This document shows, piece by piece, positions 53,858 through 64,000 of a DNA stretch of 64,000 nucleotides. The DNA is from Notolepis coatsorum (taxonomy: Eukaryota > Chordata > Actinopteri > Aulopiformes > Paralepididae): assembly GCA_963971535.1 (NCBI GenBank), contig OZ020594.1, forward strand, positions 118,455,127 to 118,519,126, in the 5' to 3' direction. Position 1 is the stretch's first letter; each line of letters begins with the position of its first letter. The position numbers were made by a program, and so were the translations under genes. The notes under the pieces are model-generated. The model was not told the DNA's origin and made no database searches. It saw nothing but the letters and a program-made list of their open reading frames with translations.

Positions 53858-55450
53858 TTCAAGTTCAAGTTTCTTTAATAGTTGTTATACAAAATGCTTC
53901 TTACTGTTACGCTCCAGAGACTGTGCTAGACAAGATAAGTATGAAATAACATAGTATAGCATGTAAATTAGAAGTAAAAAATTAGGTCACAGTGTTCAGT
54001 ATAGACATATGTACAATGTTCGATGCAGAATAGACGTAACTGAGTTACCATATAATATACAATATACTATGCAGTGTACTAATATACAATACTATATAGT
54101 GCAAAGCAGAAATGGGATGAGGTACAATTTAGGTACAATTTACAGTAAGGTGTAGTTGTAGTGCAAATCCTTTATCAATAAATATAAAGTGTGTTTAGGT
54201 GATCTAAAGTGTCGAGAGTGGGTGCTGCAGTGTGTTGTTTGTTTAAAGTGAGTGTGCGTGTGGATGTGTGTGCTGTGTGCATTTGATGGTTGTTGTATAG
54301 TGTTTATTGTTCGTTGAGCAGCCTGATGGCCTGGGGATAGAAGCTTCTTCTGAGTCTTTCTGTGCTCGCCTTGAGACTCCGGTATCGCTTGCCTGACCGC
54401 AGCAGTTCAAAGAGGCAGTTGTTCGGGTGGCTGGAGTCCTTAATGATTCTCTTAGCCTTACCCCTGCACCGCTTGTTGTAAATGTTCTGGAGGGTGGGGA
54501 GCCCCCCTCCAATTGTACGTTCGGCTGAACGTGTCACTCTTTGTAGTCTGCTTCGGTCTTGTGCAGTGCTATTCCCAAACCAGGAGGTGATGTTGCCAGT
54601 CAGGATGCTCTCTATTGTACATGAGTAGAAGTTCTTAAGGATCTTCTGACTGACTTGGAACTTCCTTAGGCGCCTGAGGAAGTAGAGGCGTTGTCGTGCC
54701 TTCTTCACAACACTGTCAATGTGTGTGGTCCATGTCAAGTCCTCGGATATGTGGGCTCCGAGGTACTTAAAGCTGTTCACTCTCTCAACCGGTGCCCCGT
54801 CGATGCTGAGGGGGCTGTAGTCCTTGACCCCCGACCTCCTGAAGTCCACAATCATCTCCTTTGTTTTGCTGACGTTCAGGGAGAGGCTGTTTTCCTGGCA
54901 CCATCCCGCCAGGACCCTGACCTCTTCCAGGTAGGCCCTCTCGTCGTTTGCAGAGATCAGGCCCACCACTACTGTGTCGTCAGCAAATTTGATGATTGTG
55001 TTGTTACTCCGCTGAGCCACACAGTCGTGTGTGTACAGGGAGTAGAGGAGGGGACTCAGAACACAGCCCTGGGGGGCCCCTATGTTGAGGGTGATGGATG
55101 AGGAGGTGCAGTTGCCTGCTCTCACCACCTGGGGTCTGCCCGTCAGGAAGTCCAAGACCCACTGGCAGAGGTCATAGTTCAAGCCCAGGTCCCTGAGCTT
55201 GGCTATGAGTTTGGAGGGGACTATGGTATTGAATGCCGAGCTGTAGTCGATGAATAGCATTCTCACATAGTTCCCCTTCCTCTTGTCCAGGTGTGATGCT
55301 GCTGTGTGCAGCACATGGGCTATGGCGTCCTCCGTGGACCTGTTGGGGCGGTATGCAAATTGCAGGGGGTCCAGGTTGATGGGGAGGGAGGAGCAGATGT
55401 AGCCCTTTACTAGCTTCTTAAAGCACTTCATGGCTATGGAGGTGAGAGCT
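53858..55450 (-). mobile_element. Rex1-like LINE inserted in the L2 3' UTR
   Basis: It is 5'-truncated and ends on the minus strand with ATTAAAGAAACTTGAACTTG. The L2 3' UTR resumes immediately (ATGTCCTAACC). Confidence 0.8.
54304..55450 (-). pseudogene. Rex1-like LINE reverse transcriptase (5'-truncated, otherwise open)
   Basis: The open frame of about 380 codons starts inside the RT ([15 protein letters not shown]). Motifs follow in order: [31 protein letters not shown] (first Asp), [29 protein letters not shown] (FADD), [15 protein letters not shown] and FKYLGAHIS, then the C-terminus to [14 protein letters not shown]. There is no internal stop. The long open frame suggests a fairly young copy. 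Confidence 0.85.
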
Positions 55451-56801
55451 ACAGGGGCCAGTTTCGAATTGCAGTCTCCCGTAGGTGTTTTTTGAGAGTG
55501 TTTTTGAAAGTGGGTAGTGATTCACATTCCTTTACAGCTTTGGGTAGGGCGTTCCACATTGATGTGGCATAATTGCGAAACGTGTTTAGTCCCTTGTTTG
55601 AGCCGAATCTGGGTTTAACATGATTTGTGGAGCTCCCTCTGGTGTTGTGATCGTGGTATTCACTGACCTTTGGGAAGTATTTTGACATGTACATGGGTAC
55701 CTTGGTCGCGTAGTGTATCTTGTAGACCAGGCCCATTGCAAGTTACTGTACTCTGTCGTCTACTCTAAGCCATCCTAGGTTGTCAAAGTGGGCAGGGGTG
55801 AGGTGGGTTCTAGGAGTCAGGTCAAGCAGTAGTCTGACTAGCTTGTTTTGAGATGTTTGTAATTTGTTTTTTAGTGCCTTTGAGGTGCTTTGGTACCATG
55901 AGGTGCAAGCATAGTCGTAGTACCCTTGAATGAGTGCTCCTGCTAGAGTCTTCAGGGTATTCTTGTTTACCAGAGAGGAGATCCGGTACAAGAATCGAGT
56001 TTGTTGTTTGACTTTTTTTTATTACATTGGATGCCATTTTGTCACAGGAAAGATTAGCCTCTAGGATGGAACCCAGGTAGGTAATTTCATCTTTCCTTGT
56101 AACAATATTGTCACCCACTGTAACCAAGAAGCCGTCGGTCTTGCTGAGTTTGTTATTTGAACCGAAGAGAATGGACTCTGTTTTGCCCATGTGTAATGAT
56201 AGTTTGTTGTCGGCGAGCCATATGCAGATTTTGCCTAGTTCCGAGCTGAGGGCTTTTTCAACCTGTACCCTGTTCTTGTCAGAGACCAGCAGGGCTGAGT
56301 CGTCCGCAAACAGGAACAAGTTGCAGTCACAAGCTGACGACATGTCATTTGCATAAATTAGGAATAGTAGCGGTCCTAGTATGCTTCCTTGTGGAACACC
56401 ACAGCTCACTGTGGGGGGGGGGGGGGGTAGGGTACCGTTTACCTCCACCATCTGTTCTCTCCCCTCCAGGTAGGATTGTATCCAGCTCACTGATAGACTA
56501 TCAAAACCAATTGCTTTTAGCTTGTCAATCAGAATGGTGTGATTGACAGTGTCGAAGGCCTTTTGTAGGTCCAGCATGACCATGCCGCAGTATTTGCCCG
56601 CGTCCACCTCTTGTTTGATGTGGTCGTTCAAATAGAGAAGGCATGTGTCAGTGGAGTGGGATGTTCTTTTTTTTTTTGATCCACTTTTTCTCTCATTTTT
56701 CTATATTTTCTCCCATCCCAATTTCGTATCATCCAATTCAACCCTCCCCTGTCACGAACGCTGTTTCTTGCCTCCCACAAGCCGGCTGCAATGTGGACTA
56801 A

Positions 56802-57849
<1,048 letters not shown>

Positions 57850-58595
57850 TCATACATAGCACAAGTTCCCTCCGGTACTTGAGGTAACAGCAGTCGCATC
57901 TTTTCACCTGCGCAGCTCGATCTCTCAGTGGCGAGGAGTAACGCGTGGGAGGCTCACGCTGCCCCCGACACTTCCTGATTCTACTGCGCAGGCGCACCAA
58001 CCGACCTGTAGGAGTCGCTGTCCACAACGCCCGATCCCCACCCATCAGTTTCCCACCCCCTAATACGGCCAATGTGTATTAGTACGGACGACCAGCTAAA
58101 CTGAAAGCAATGTGGAGAGGCGAGCCCAGCGTCTCCGCATTCGTGGCGAGCGCCTTGCCCACTACGCCACGTAGCCGCCCTGGAGTGGGATGTTCTGAAG
58201 CCAGATTGGAATTCGTAGATTAGATTTTTTTCTGCAAGGTACTTTTCGATCTGTTCGTATACTATTTTTTCCATGACTTTCGAGATGGATGTAAGGATAG
58301 AAACAGGGCGGTAGTTGCCCGGGTCTAATTTGCTGCCCTTTTTGTGCAGGGGTGTTACTCTCGCAATTTTGAAGTCCTTGGGGACGTGTCCCTGTTTTAT
58401 GGAGAGGTTTATTATGTGTGTGATGACTGGGGTGATGGCGGCTGCTGAGTCTCTGAGGAATTTGGAGGGGATGTTGTCATGGCCAGTGGCCTTGTTTGGT
58501 TGGAGGGTGCTCAGTTTTTTGAGTACCTCATCTGTAGTTACCATTTCCAGTTTGAAGTCGTCTTTGTGGACGCCTAGGTTCTTGTAGTATGCTAC

Positions 58596-58668
58596 TATAT
58601 TGCGTACTGTATTGTACCCATTCTGCAATCTGTTAATAAACATTTCAATCAATCAATCAATCAATCAC
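58596..58668 (+). mobile_element. L2 LINE 3' stub with (TCAA)n tail
   Basis: GTACTGTATTGTACCCATTC then TTAATAAAC and (TCAA)n, directly next to the 5' truncation point of the minus-strand L2. Confidence 0.7.
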
Positions 58669-58839
58669 TGAATACGACCAAACCGGAAATACTATACTAC
58701 GGCTCACTAAGCTTACTTAAGTAACTTCTCCCTTGTCTCTGCTTAATTAACGCACATCTGAAATCTCTTTTGCCATCGGAAGACTCGCCTCTTCTTCCAG
58801 ACCGCCCGCCCTTTGGGCGGACCAATGTCGGGTCTATGT

Positions 58840-59275
58840 CAAATGTATATATACTCTTTTTCTGGATTTTTTTTTAGTATCACAAACAGTACTGTATTTG
58901 AAAATCTGGTATGTCATAAATGTATAGATGTAGCAGTAGCTACTGTCTATCTGTATGTCGTGTGTGTGTGTCATATGATGAATTGAAAATGGGGGACCCT
59001 GATGGAAACAAGACGAAAGTCTTTCTCAGGTCTGCATTGATTGATTGATTGAAAAGTTTATTAACAGATTGCAGAATGGGTACAGTACAGTACAGCTCAA
59101 TACATACAATTGTTAAGAGGATGCAGACCTGAGAAAGACTTTCGTCTTGTTTCCATCAGGGTCCCCCATTTTCAATTCATCATGCATCCTCTTAACAATT
59201 GTATGTATTGAGCTGTACTGTACTGTACCCATTCTGCAATCTGTTAATAAACTTTTCAATCAATCAATCAAACCA
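58840..59275 (+). mobile_element. L2 LINE 3' UTR and tail, interrupted by an opposing L2 fragment
   Basis: UTR from TGTATATATACTC through GGGGGACCCTGATGG to GGTCTGCA (59037), resuming at TGCATCCTCTTAAC (59182) and ending in (TCAA)n at 59275. Confidence 0.8.
59038..59181 (-). mobile_element. Short L2 3' fragment inserted in another L2
   Basis: The minus-strand 3' UTR and (TCAA)n tail, about 144 bp, sits between two TGCAT copies that form a 5-bp target duplication. Confidence 0.75.
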
Positions 59276-59359
59276 ACATTTGTCTATCTCTATAACAAAC
59301 ATAAGTTTGAACTGACACCAGTTGTGTTGACCGACAGCGCGGAGTAGGGTATATCTGCA

Positions 59360-60022
59360 GAGCCGTAAGCCCAACGTAAATGACCAATGTACAGTCATTT
59401 ACCTAGTATGGTTTTGTCAATAGTCCAATGTACAATTTTGTTTGTTTGTACAGAGTCTCCCCCCCCTCAATGTACAGTTTTGCTTGTTTATACAGTGTGC
59501 CCCTCCAATGTACAGTCATTTACCTAGTATGGTTTTGTCAATAGTCCAATGTACAATTTTGTTTGTTTGTACAGAGTCTCCCCCCCCTCAATGTACAGTT
59601 TTGCTTGTTTATACAGTGTGCCCCCCCCCCCCCCCCCCCCCAACCACCTCCAATGTAAATTACCCAGTATGGTTGTCAATATCCCAGTGTACCCAACCCC
59701 CCCCACCCAACCTCCTCCAATGTACAGTTTCTACGTCAAATGTATATACTCCCTTTTCTTGACTCCTTCTGTATCACAAACAGTACTGTATTTGCAAATC
59801 TGGTATGTCATAAATGTATAGATGTAGCAGTACTGACTATCTGTATGTCATGTATGTCATATATGTCCTGATGAATTGAAAATGGGGGACCCTGGTGTAA
59901 ACAAGACGAAAGTCTTTCTCTGGTCTGCATCCCCTTAACAATTGTGTGTATTGAGCTGTACTGTATTGTACCCATTCTGCAATCTGTTAATAAAGTTTTC
60001 AATCAATCAATCAATCAATCAA
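59360..60022 (+). mobile_element. L2 LINE 3' UTR and tail with internal 121-bp duplication
   Basis: The UTR with CCAATGTACAGTCATTTACC occurs twice 121 bp apart (59385 and 59506). A C(20) run (59622-59641), then the usual UTR and (TCAA)n tail follow. Confidence 0.8.
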
Positions 60023-60630
60023 ACGTCTGGGCGGGGCTTCGGGGCTTCGGGGCTTCGGGGCTTGTACTCGGTTACTCGGTTGGGCTTTGGCTCTGCAGAT
60101 ATCCCCTATTGGCTGACAAACTGCACCAGTGGAGCTCACGCGCCGTCGCGCGCAACAGATGGAACTTCAATCAAAGATGTCTCCACAACAACCAGGGCGC
60201 CGAGCAGCACGTCGGAGATAAAGCGACGTACACCTGGCAGGTCTGTGTGCTTCCTCGTTCACTCTCACGTATGAAAGACTATCCATTTCTCTCTCTCTGG
60301 GACATTGAGGCGGAACGGTGAGGATTTGCTCGAAGAAGGAGAACAGTAGCAACTTAAAAGTAACGCAAGACCACAGGAAGCAGTCTCACGGACTCTAGCT
60401 AACCTAGCTAACAATAGCTAACCGTTAGCTAATTAACGTTAGTTAGCTAAGCCTAAACCGGTGCTTGGTTACAGTTCCAGCTGTCAGGAATAACAGTGTT
60501 ATCATCACATTGCTGTTGACTGTGAAGATAACGCTACGTTATGTTGCTATGCGCTGATGATGACGACGATGAGCATTCCAAGTATTGTTTGAGCAATCGA
60601 AAGGGGATAGAGCAACCTATTCATTCATGA
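60023..60630. other. Unassigned CpG-bearing sequence
   Basis: Begins with four GGGGCTTC repeats. CpG density is raised around 60130-60240. GTTAGCTAAC-type motifs fill 60395-60450. It could be a promoter or the remains of an element; no frame was recognised. Confidence 0.35.
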
Positions 60631-60771
60631 TGAATTGAAAATGGGGGACCCTGATGTAAACAAGACGAAAGTCTTTCTCTGGTCTGCATCCCCTTAACAA
60701 TTGTGTGTATTGAGCCGTACTGTATTGTACCCATTCTGCAATCTGTTAAATACAAATTCCAATCAATCAAA
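60631..60771 (+). mobile_element. L2 LINE 3' terminus
   Basis: GAATTGAAAATGGGGGACCC through TTAAATACA and a short (TCAA)n; the usual TAAATAAAG is altered. Confidence 0.75.
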
Positions 60772-60818
60772 AACCTTACTGTCCGATATGCCATGGGTCT
60801 TGTTCTCCGTGTGGGTTT

Positions 60819-62372
60819 GATTGATTGATTGCAAACTTTATTAACAGATTGCAGAATGGGTACAGTACAGTACAGCTCAATACATGATACAATTGTTAAG
60901 GGGATGCAGACCAGAGAAAGACTTTCGTCTTGTTTACATCAGGGTCCCCCATTTTCAATTCATCGTAACATATATGACATACATGACATACAGATAGACA
61001 GTAGGCTACTGCTACATCTATACATTTATGACATACCAAATACAGTACTGTTTGTGATACAAAAAGAGTTCAGAAAAAAGAGTATATACATTGGGTAGGT
61101 GGGGGTGGGGGGGACTGTACATTGGAGGTGGTTGGGTGGGTGGGTGGGCGGGGGGGGGGGGGGGGTTGGGTAGGAGTGGGGGGGAGGTTGGGTAGGAGGG
61201 GTGGGTGGGGGACACTGTACAACTGTACAAACAAACCTGTACATTTGAATATTGACAAGACCATACTTGGTAATTTACTGTACATTGGGGGGGTTGTGTT
61301 CGGACATTTACAGGGGCCAGTTTCGAGTTGCAGTCTCCCTTAGGTGTTTTTTGAGAGTGTTTTTGAAAGTGGGTAGTGATTCACATTCCTTTACAGCTTT
61401 GGGTAGGGCGTTCCACATTGATGTGGCATAATTGCGAAACGTGTTTAGTCCCTTGTTTGAGCCGAATCTGGGTTTAACATGATTTGTGGAACTCCCTCTG
61501 GTGTTGTGGTCGTGGTATTCACTGACCTTTGGGAAGTATTTTGACATGTACATGGGTACCTTGGTCGTGTAGTGTATCTTGTAGACCAGGCCCATTGCAA
61601 GTTGCTGTACTCTGTCGTCTACTCTAAGCCATCCTAGGTAGTCAAAGTGGGCAGGCGTGAGGTGGGTTCTAGGAGTAAGGTCAAGTAGTAGTCTGACCAG
61701 TTTGTTTTGAGATGTTTGTAATTTTGTTTTTAGCGCCTTTGAGGTGCTTTGGTACCATGAGGTGCAAGCATAGTCGTAGTACCCTTGAATGAGTGCTCCT
61801 GCCAGAGTCTTCAGGGTATTCTTGTTTACCAGTGAGGAGATCCGGTACAAGAATCGAGTTCGTTGGTTGACTTTTTTTATTACATTGGATGCCATTTTGT
61901 CACAGGAAAGATTAGCCTCTAGGATGGAACCCAGGTAGGTAATTTCATCTTTCCTTGTGACAATATTGTCACCCACTGTAACTGAGAAGCCGTCGGTCTT
62001 GCTGAGTTTGTTATTTGAACCGAAGAGAATGGACTCTGTTTTGCCCATGTGTAATGATAGTTTGTTATCAGCGAGCCAGGTGCAGATTTTGCCTAGTTCT
62101 GAGCTGAGGGTTTTTTCAACCTGTAACTTGTTCTTGTCAGAGACCAGCAGGGCTGAGTCGTCCGCAAACAGGAACAAGTTGCAGTCACAAGCTGACGACA
62201 TGTCATTTGCATAAATTAGGAACAGTAGCGGACCTAGTATGCTTCCTTGTGGAACACCACAGCTCACTGGGAGGGGGGGGGGGGATAGGGTACCGTTTAC
62301 CTCCACCATCTGCTCTCTCCCCTCCAGGTAGGATTGCATCCAGCTCACTGATAGACTATCAAAACCAATTGC
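60819..62372 (-). mobile_element. L2 LINE copy B, uninterrupted 3' half
   Basis: The minus-strand order is ORF2 end, G-rich UTR and the tail at 60819-60840. This copy links the coding region with the 3' UTR and tail seen throughout the window. Confidence 0.9.
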
Positions 62373-62384
62373 TTTGGGAAGCAT
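61308..62384 (-). pseudogene. L2 ORF2 C-terminal half (open frame, 5'-truncated)
   Basis: The frame is open from the truncation near 62372 to the stop at 61308. It carries SCGVPQGSILGPLLF, LFLFADDSALLVS, the thumb region and the end TRNWPL. It lacks endonuclease and the first RT blocks and cannot act alone. Confidence 0.88.
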
Positions 62385-62507
62385 GTTTAGTTGTTTACCA
62401 CTACATATACAATAAAGTAATGTGTGAATAGCTAGCCAATGTTATCGATTTGTACAGTCTTCGGACAACAATCGTATTGTTTCTCTATCTGGTATAATGA
62501 TCGGGTC

Positions 62508-62700
62508 CTCAATCTTCAAGTTCAAGTTTCACGTTTCTTTTATTAATCATGTATGGTCAACGGTACAGTAGGAGCAGCACTAGATGCATTGGAGTACTAG
62601 TCATATAATGGTACACCAAGTAAGATAAAAAAAAAGTAAATAAACATGGAATAACACAAGTAAGAGATATAACACTATGTACATATATGAAAATGGGGAT
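62508..62700 (-). mobile_element. LINE 3' tail, Rex1-like
   Basis: On the minus strand the sequence ends AAAAGAAACGTGAAACTTGA plus ACTTGAAG, as at 53858. Only the AT-rich 3' UTR is present. Confidence 0.55.
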
Positions 62701-62761
62701 TTGTGTGTACAAGTGAGAGTGCATACAACAGTATTTGTGAGGGAGCGGCTCACACAGACAC

Positions 62762-63342
62762 TAGGCCTAACAAAAATAATGGTTGGTTTCAGGTTGCCGA
62801 CCGACCCTGCCGATTTAGGTGCGACCCAATATATTTTATGAGTTTTAAAAAAAAATTATATATTAAAAAAAAAAAAATCCTTTTTTTTTTTTTTTTTTTA
62901 GAATAAAGTTTCATAGAAATCTTAGTCAAACATTTAGTATTATGGATATTAAACATGCTGGCAGAGTACATGCATCCATGTTGTTGTGAACATTTTAACC
63001 CTTTCACTGCCACACGACAGCCGGTTAACCCTTTCACTGTGACAATACAGAAGGTTAGCCCTTTACTATCACACAACCGACGGCGATGCTCCATCATTAG
63101 CATCATTAGCTCCGCATCCGCTAATGATGCTAATGATGGAGCATCGCCGTCGGTTGTGTGATAGTAAAGGGCTAACCTTCTGTCGTGTGGCAGTGAAAGG
63201 GTTAATTAAATAAAGAAATTCCCTATCCATAGTCGCCGTGGGAAAGAATAAAAAATAAAATAAAAATAAAATAAATTCCCTACCTACCCATGGCCAAACT
63301 GACAACCAACCTGAAACCAACTATTATTTTTGTTAGGCCCTA
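62762..63342. mobile_element. Non-autonomous DNA element with long inverted ends
   Basis: Left TAGGCCTAACAAAAATAAT then GGTTGGTTTCAGGTTG, right the inverse with few differences. An internal A/T tract and a nested piggyBac-like MITE fill it. The target duplication is unclear. Confidence 0.65.
62995..63205. mobile_element. piggyBac-like foldback MITE (211 bp) nested in a DNA element
   Basis: TTAA flanks (62995-62998, 63202-63205) enclose inverted ends CCCTTTCACTGCCACACGAC. The arms pair almost to the centre (loop CTCCGCATCCG); the left arm has an extra 27-bp partial copy of the end. Confidence 0.88.
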
Positions 63343-64000
63343 CACATTCACCATTTCCCTTCGGATTGGACTGAGAACTGCACCCCCCCCCCCCCCCCAT
63401 CATTCATTTCATATAATTATTACATATTATCATACCTACAAACATTCATTCATAGTATCATACATACCTTCACATCCCTCCAAACATCTGTAGTGCTACT
63501 GTATTTATGAACATCACTCTCTCCTAAAGCTAGAGAGAACAGAGGGAGAACCCTTTGGAATGCAGCTGATCCTATGCTGAGGAAATCTCCACCTCTGCTT
63601 ATTTTTAAAGCAAACTACAATTTGCTCAAAATTCTCATCCAAAAGTAGTAGATAGATAATGGGTCATACATGTAGGTATGCATTTGGTTATGTGGGTGGG
63701 TAGGTTTGTGGGCAGGTGGGTGGGTTGTTATATATTATTATGTACACAGTATATGCATGTATGTACTGTGTGTATGTATGTTTGTATTAACACATCTTTT
63801 TAATGTATTCTGGTATTTTATAATATGCATATTTTTGTATTTTTGTATGTTTGATTTTATAAAACAGGGGAAGTTCTTGATACGCCTCTAGGCTTCTAAC
63901 TTCTCCTTCACAATCGTTATAACTTATTATGTATTGTTTTTACTTCTGTTTAACTGTGTTAATAAACAAACAAACAAACAAACAAACCCTCCAATCAGTG
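63343..64000. other. Unassigned end of window; LINE-like (AAAC)n tail
   Basis: A C(15) run at 63385-63399, (GGGT/TATG)-rich stretches near 63690-63780, and TTAATAAACAAACAAACAAA at 63958-63986, which looks like another retroposon tail. No gene seen. Confidence 0.4.

Noticed and set aside
60023-60630. A CpG-island promoter for a host gene
   Set aside because: CpG density is raised only locally, and no exon, TATA or splice signal was convincing on either strand.

Overview
This is a eukaryotic, almost certainly teleost fish, interspersed-repeat region. The evidence is the mix of element families (L2 and Rex1-like LINEs, tRNA-headed SINEs, hAT, Tc1/mariner, piggyBac-like and P/THAP DNA transposons, a BEL/Pao element, a Ty3/gypsy element and a class I endogenous retrovirus) together with one exon fragment of the acidic N-terminal type found in teleost C2H2 zinc-finger genes. 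There are no bacterial features, operons or ribosome binding sites. No intact ordinary host gene is visible. Most reading frames are broken, and nearly all recognisable sequence is mobile-element derived or tandem repeat.

Layout. 1-2.7 kb: a foldback element with two opposed tRNA-like arms, L2 tails and SINEs. 2.7-6.1 kb: a 36-bp minisatellite leading into a LINE that keeps its 5' end (esterase-type ORF1, endonuclease) but is cut off and joined to a zinc-finger exon fragment. 6.4-7.5 kb: a Tc1-type terminus and a LINE reverse transcriptase fragment split by a hAT MITE with a perfect 8-bp target duplication. 8.3-11.3 kb: a 1.2-kb tandem duplication carrying a palindromic MITE, a 59-bp minisatellite and a LINE 3' end. 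12.7-19.1 kb: a G/T-rich block with a promoter-like segment, splice-like signals, a nearly 1.9-kb polypyrimidine tract and an uninterrupted 445-codon retroviral envelope ORF. 19.1-26.7 kb: a degraded class I (gamma/epsilon-like) endogenous retrovirus with gag, protease, an unusual inter-domain segment carrying two H-x-T motifs, reverse transcriptase, RNase H and integrase. 26.9-33.9 kb: a BEL/Pao element on the minus strand. 33.9-44.5 kb: two 5'-truncated copies of one gypsy element head to head, forming a giant inverted repeat; the right arm is interrupted by a hAT element, a BEL solo LTR and a SINE. 44.5-51.4 kb: foldback elements, a hAT-like element, LINE tails, a THAP/P-element transposase relic, a SINE with perfect target duplication and a piggyBac-like MITE. 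51.6-64 kb: LINE-rich, including an L2 element invaded by a SINE (itself invaded by a DNA element) and by a Rex1-like LINE.

The points most worth following are the PR-RT insert with a 2H-phosphoesterase-like motif pair, the intact envelope ORF beside a ruined gag-pol of different base composition, and the giant gypsy inverted repeat. Functions are inferred from motifs read by eye; no database search was possible.
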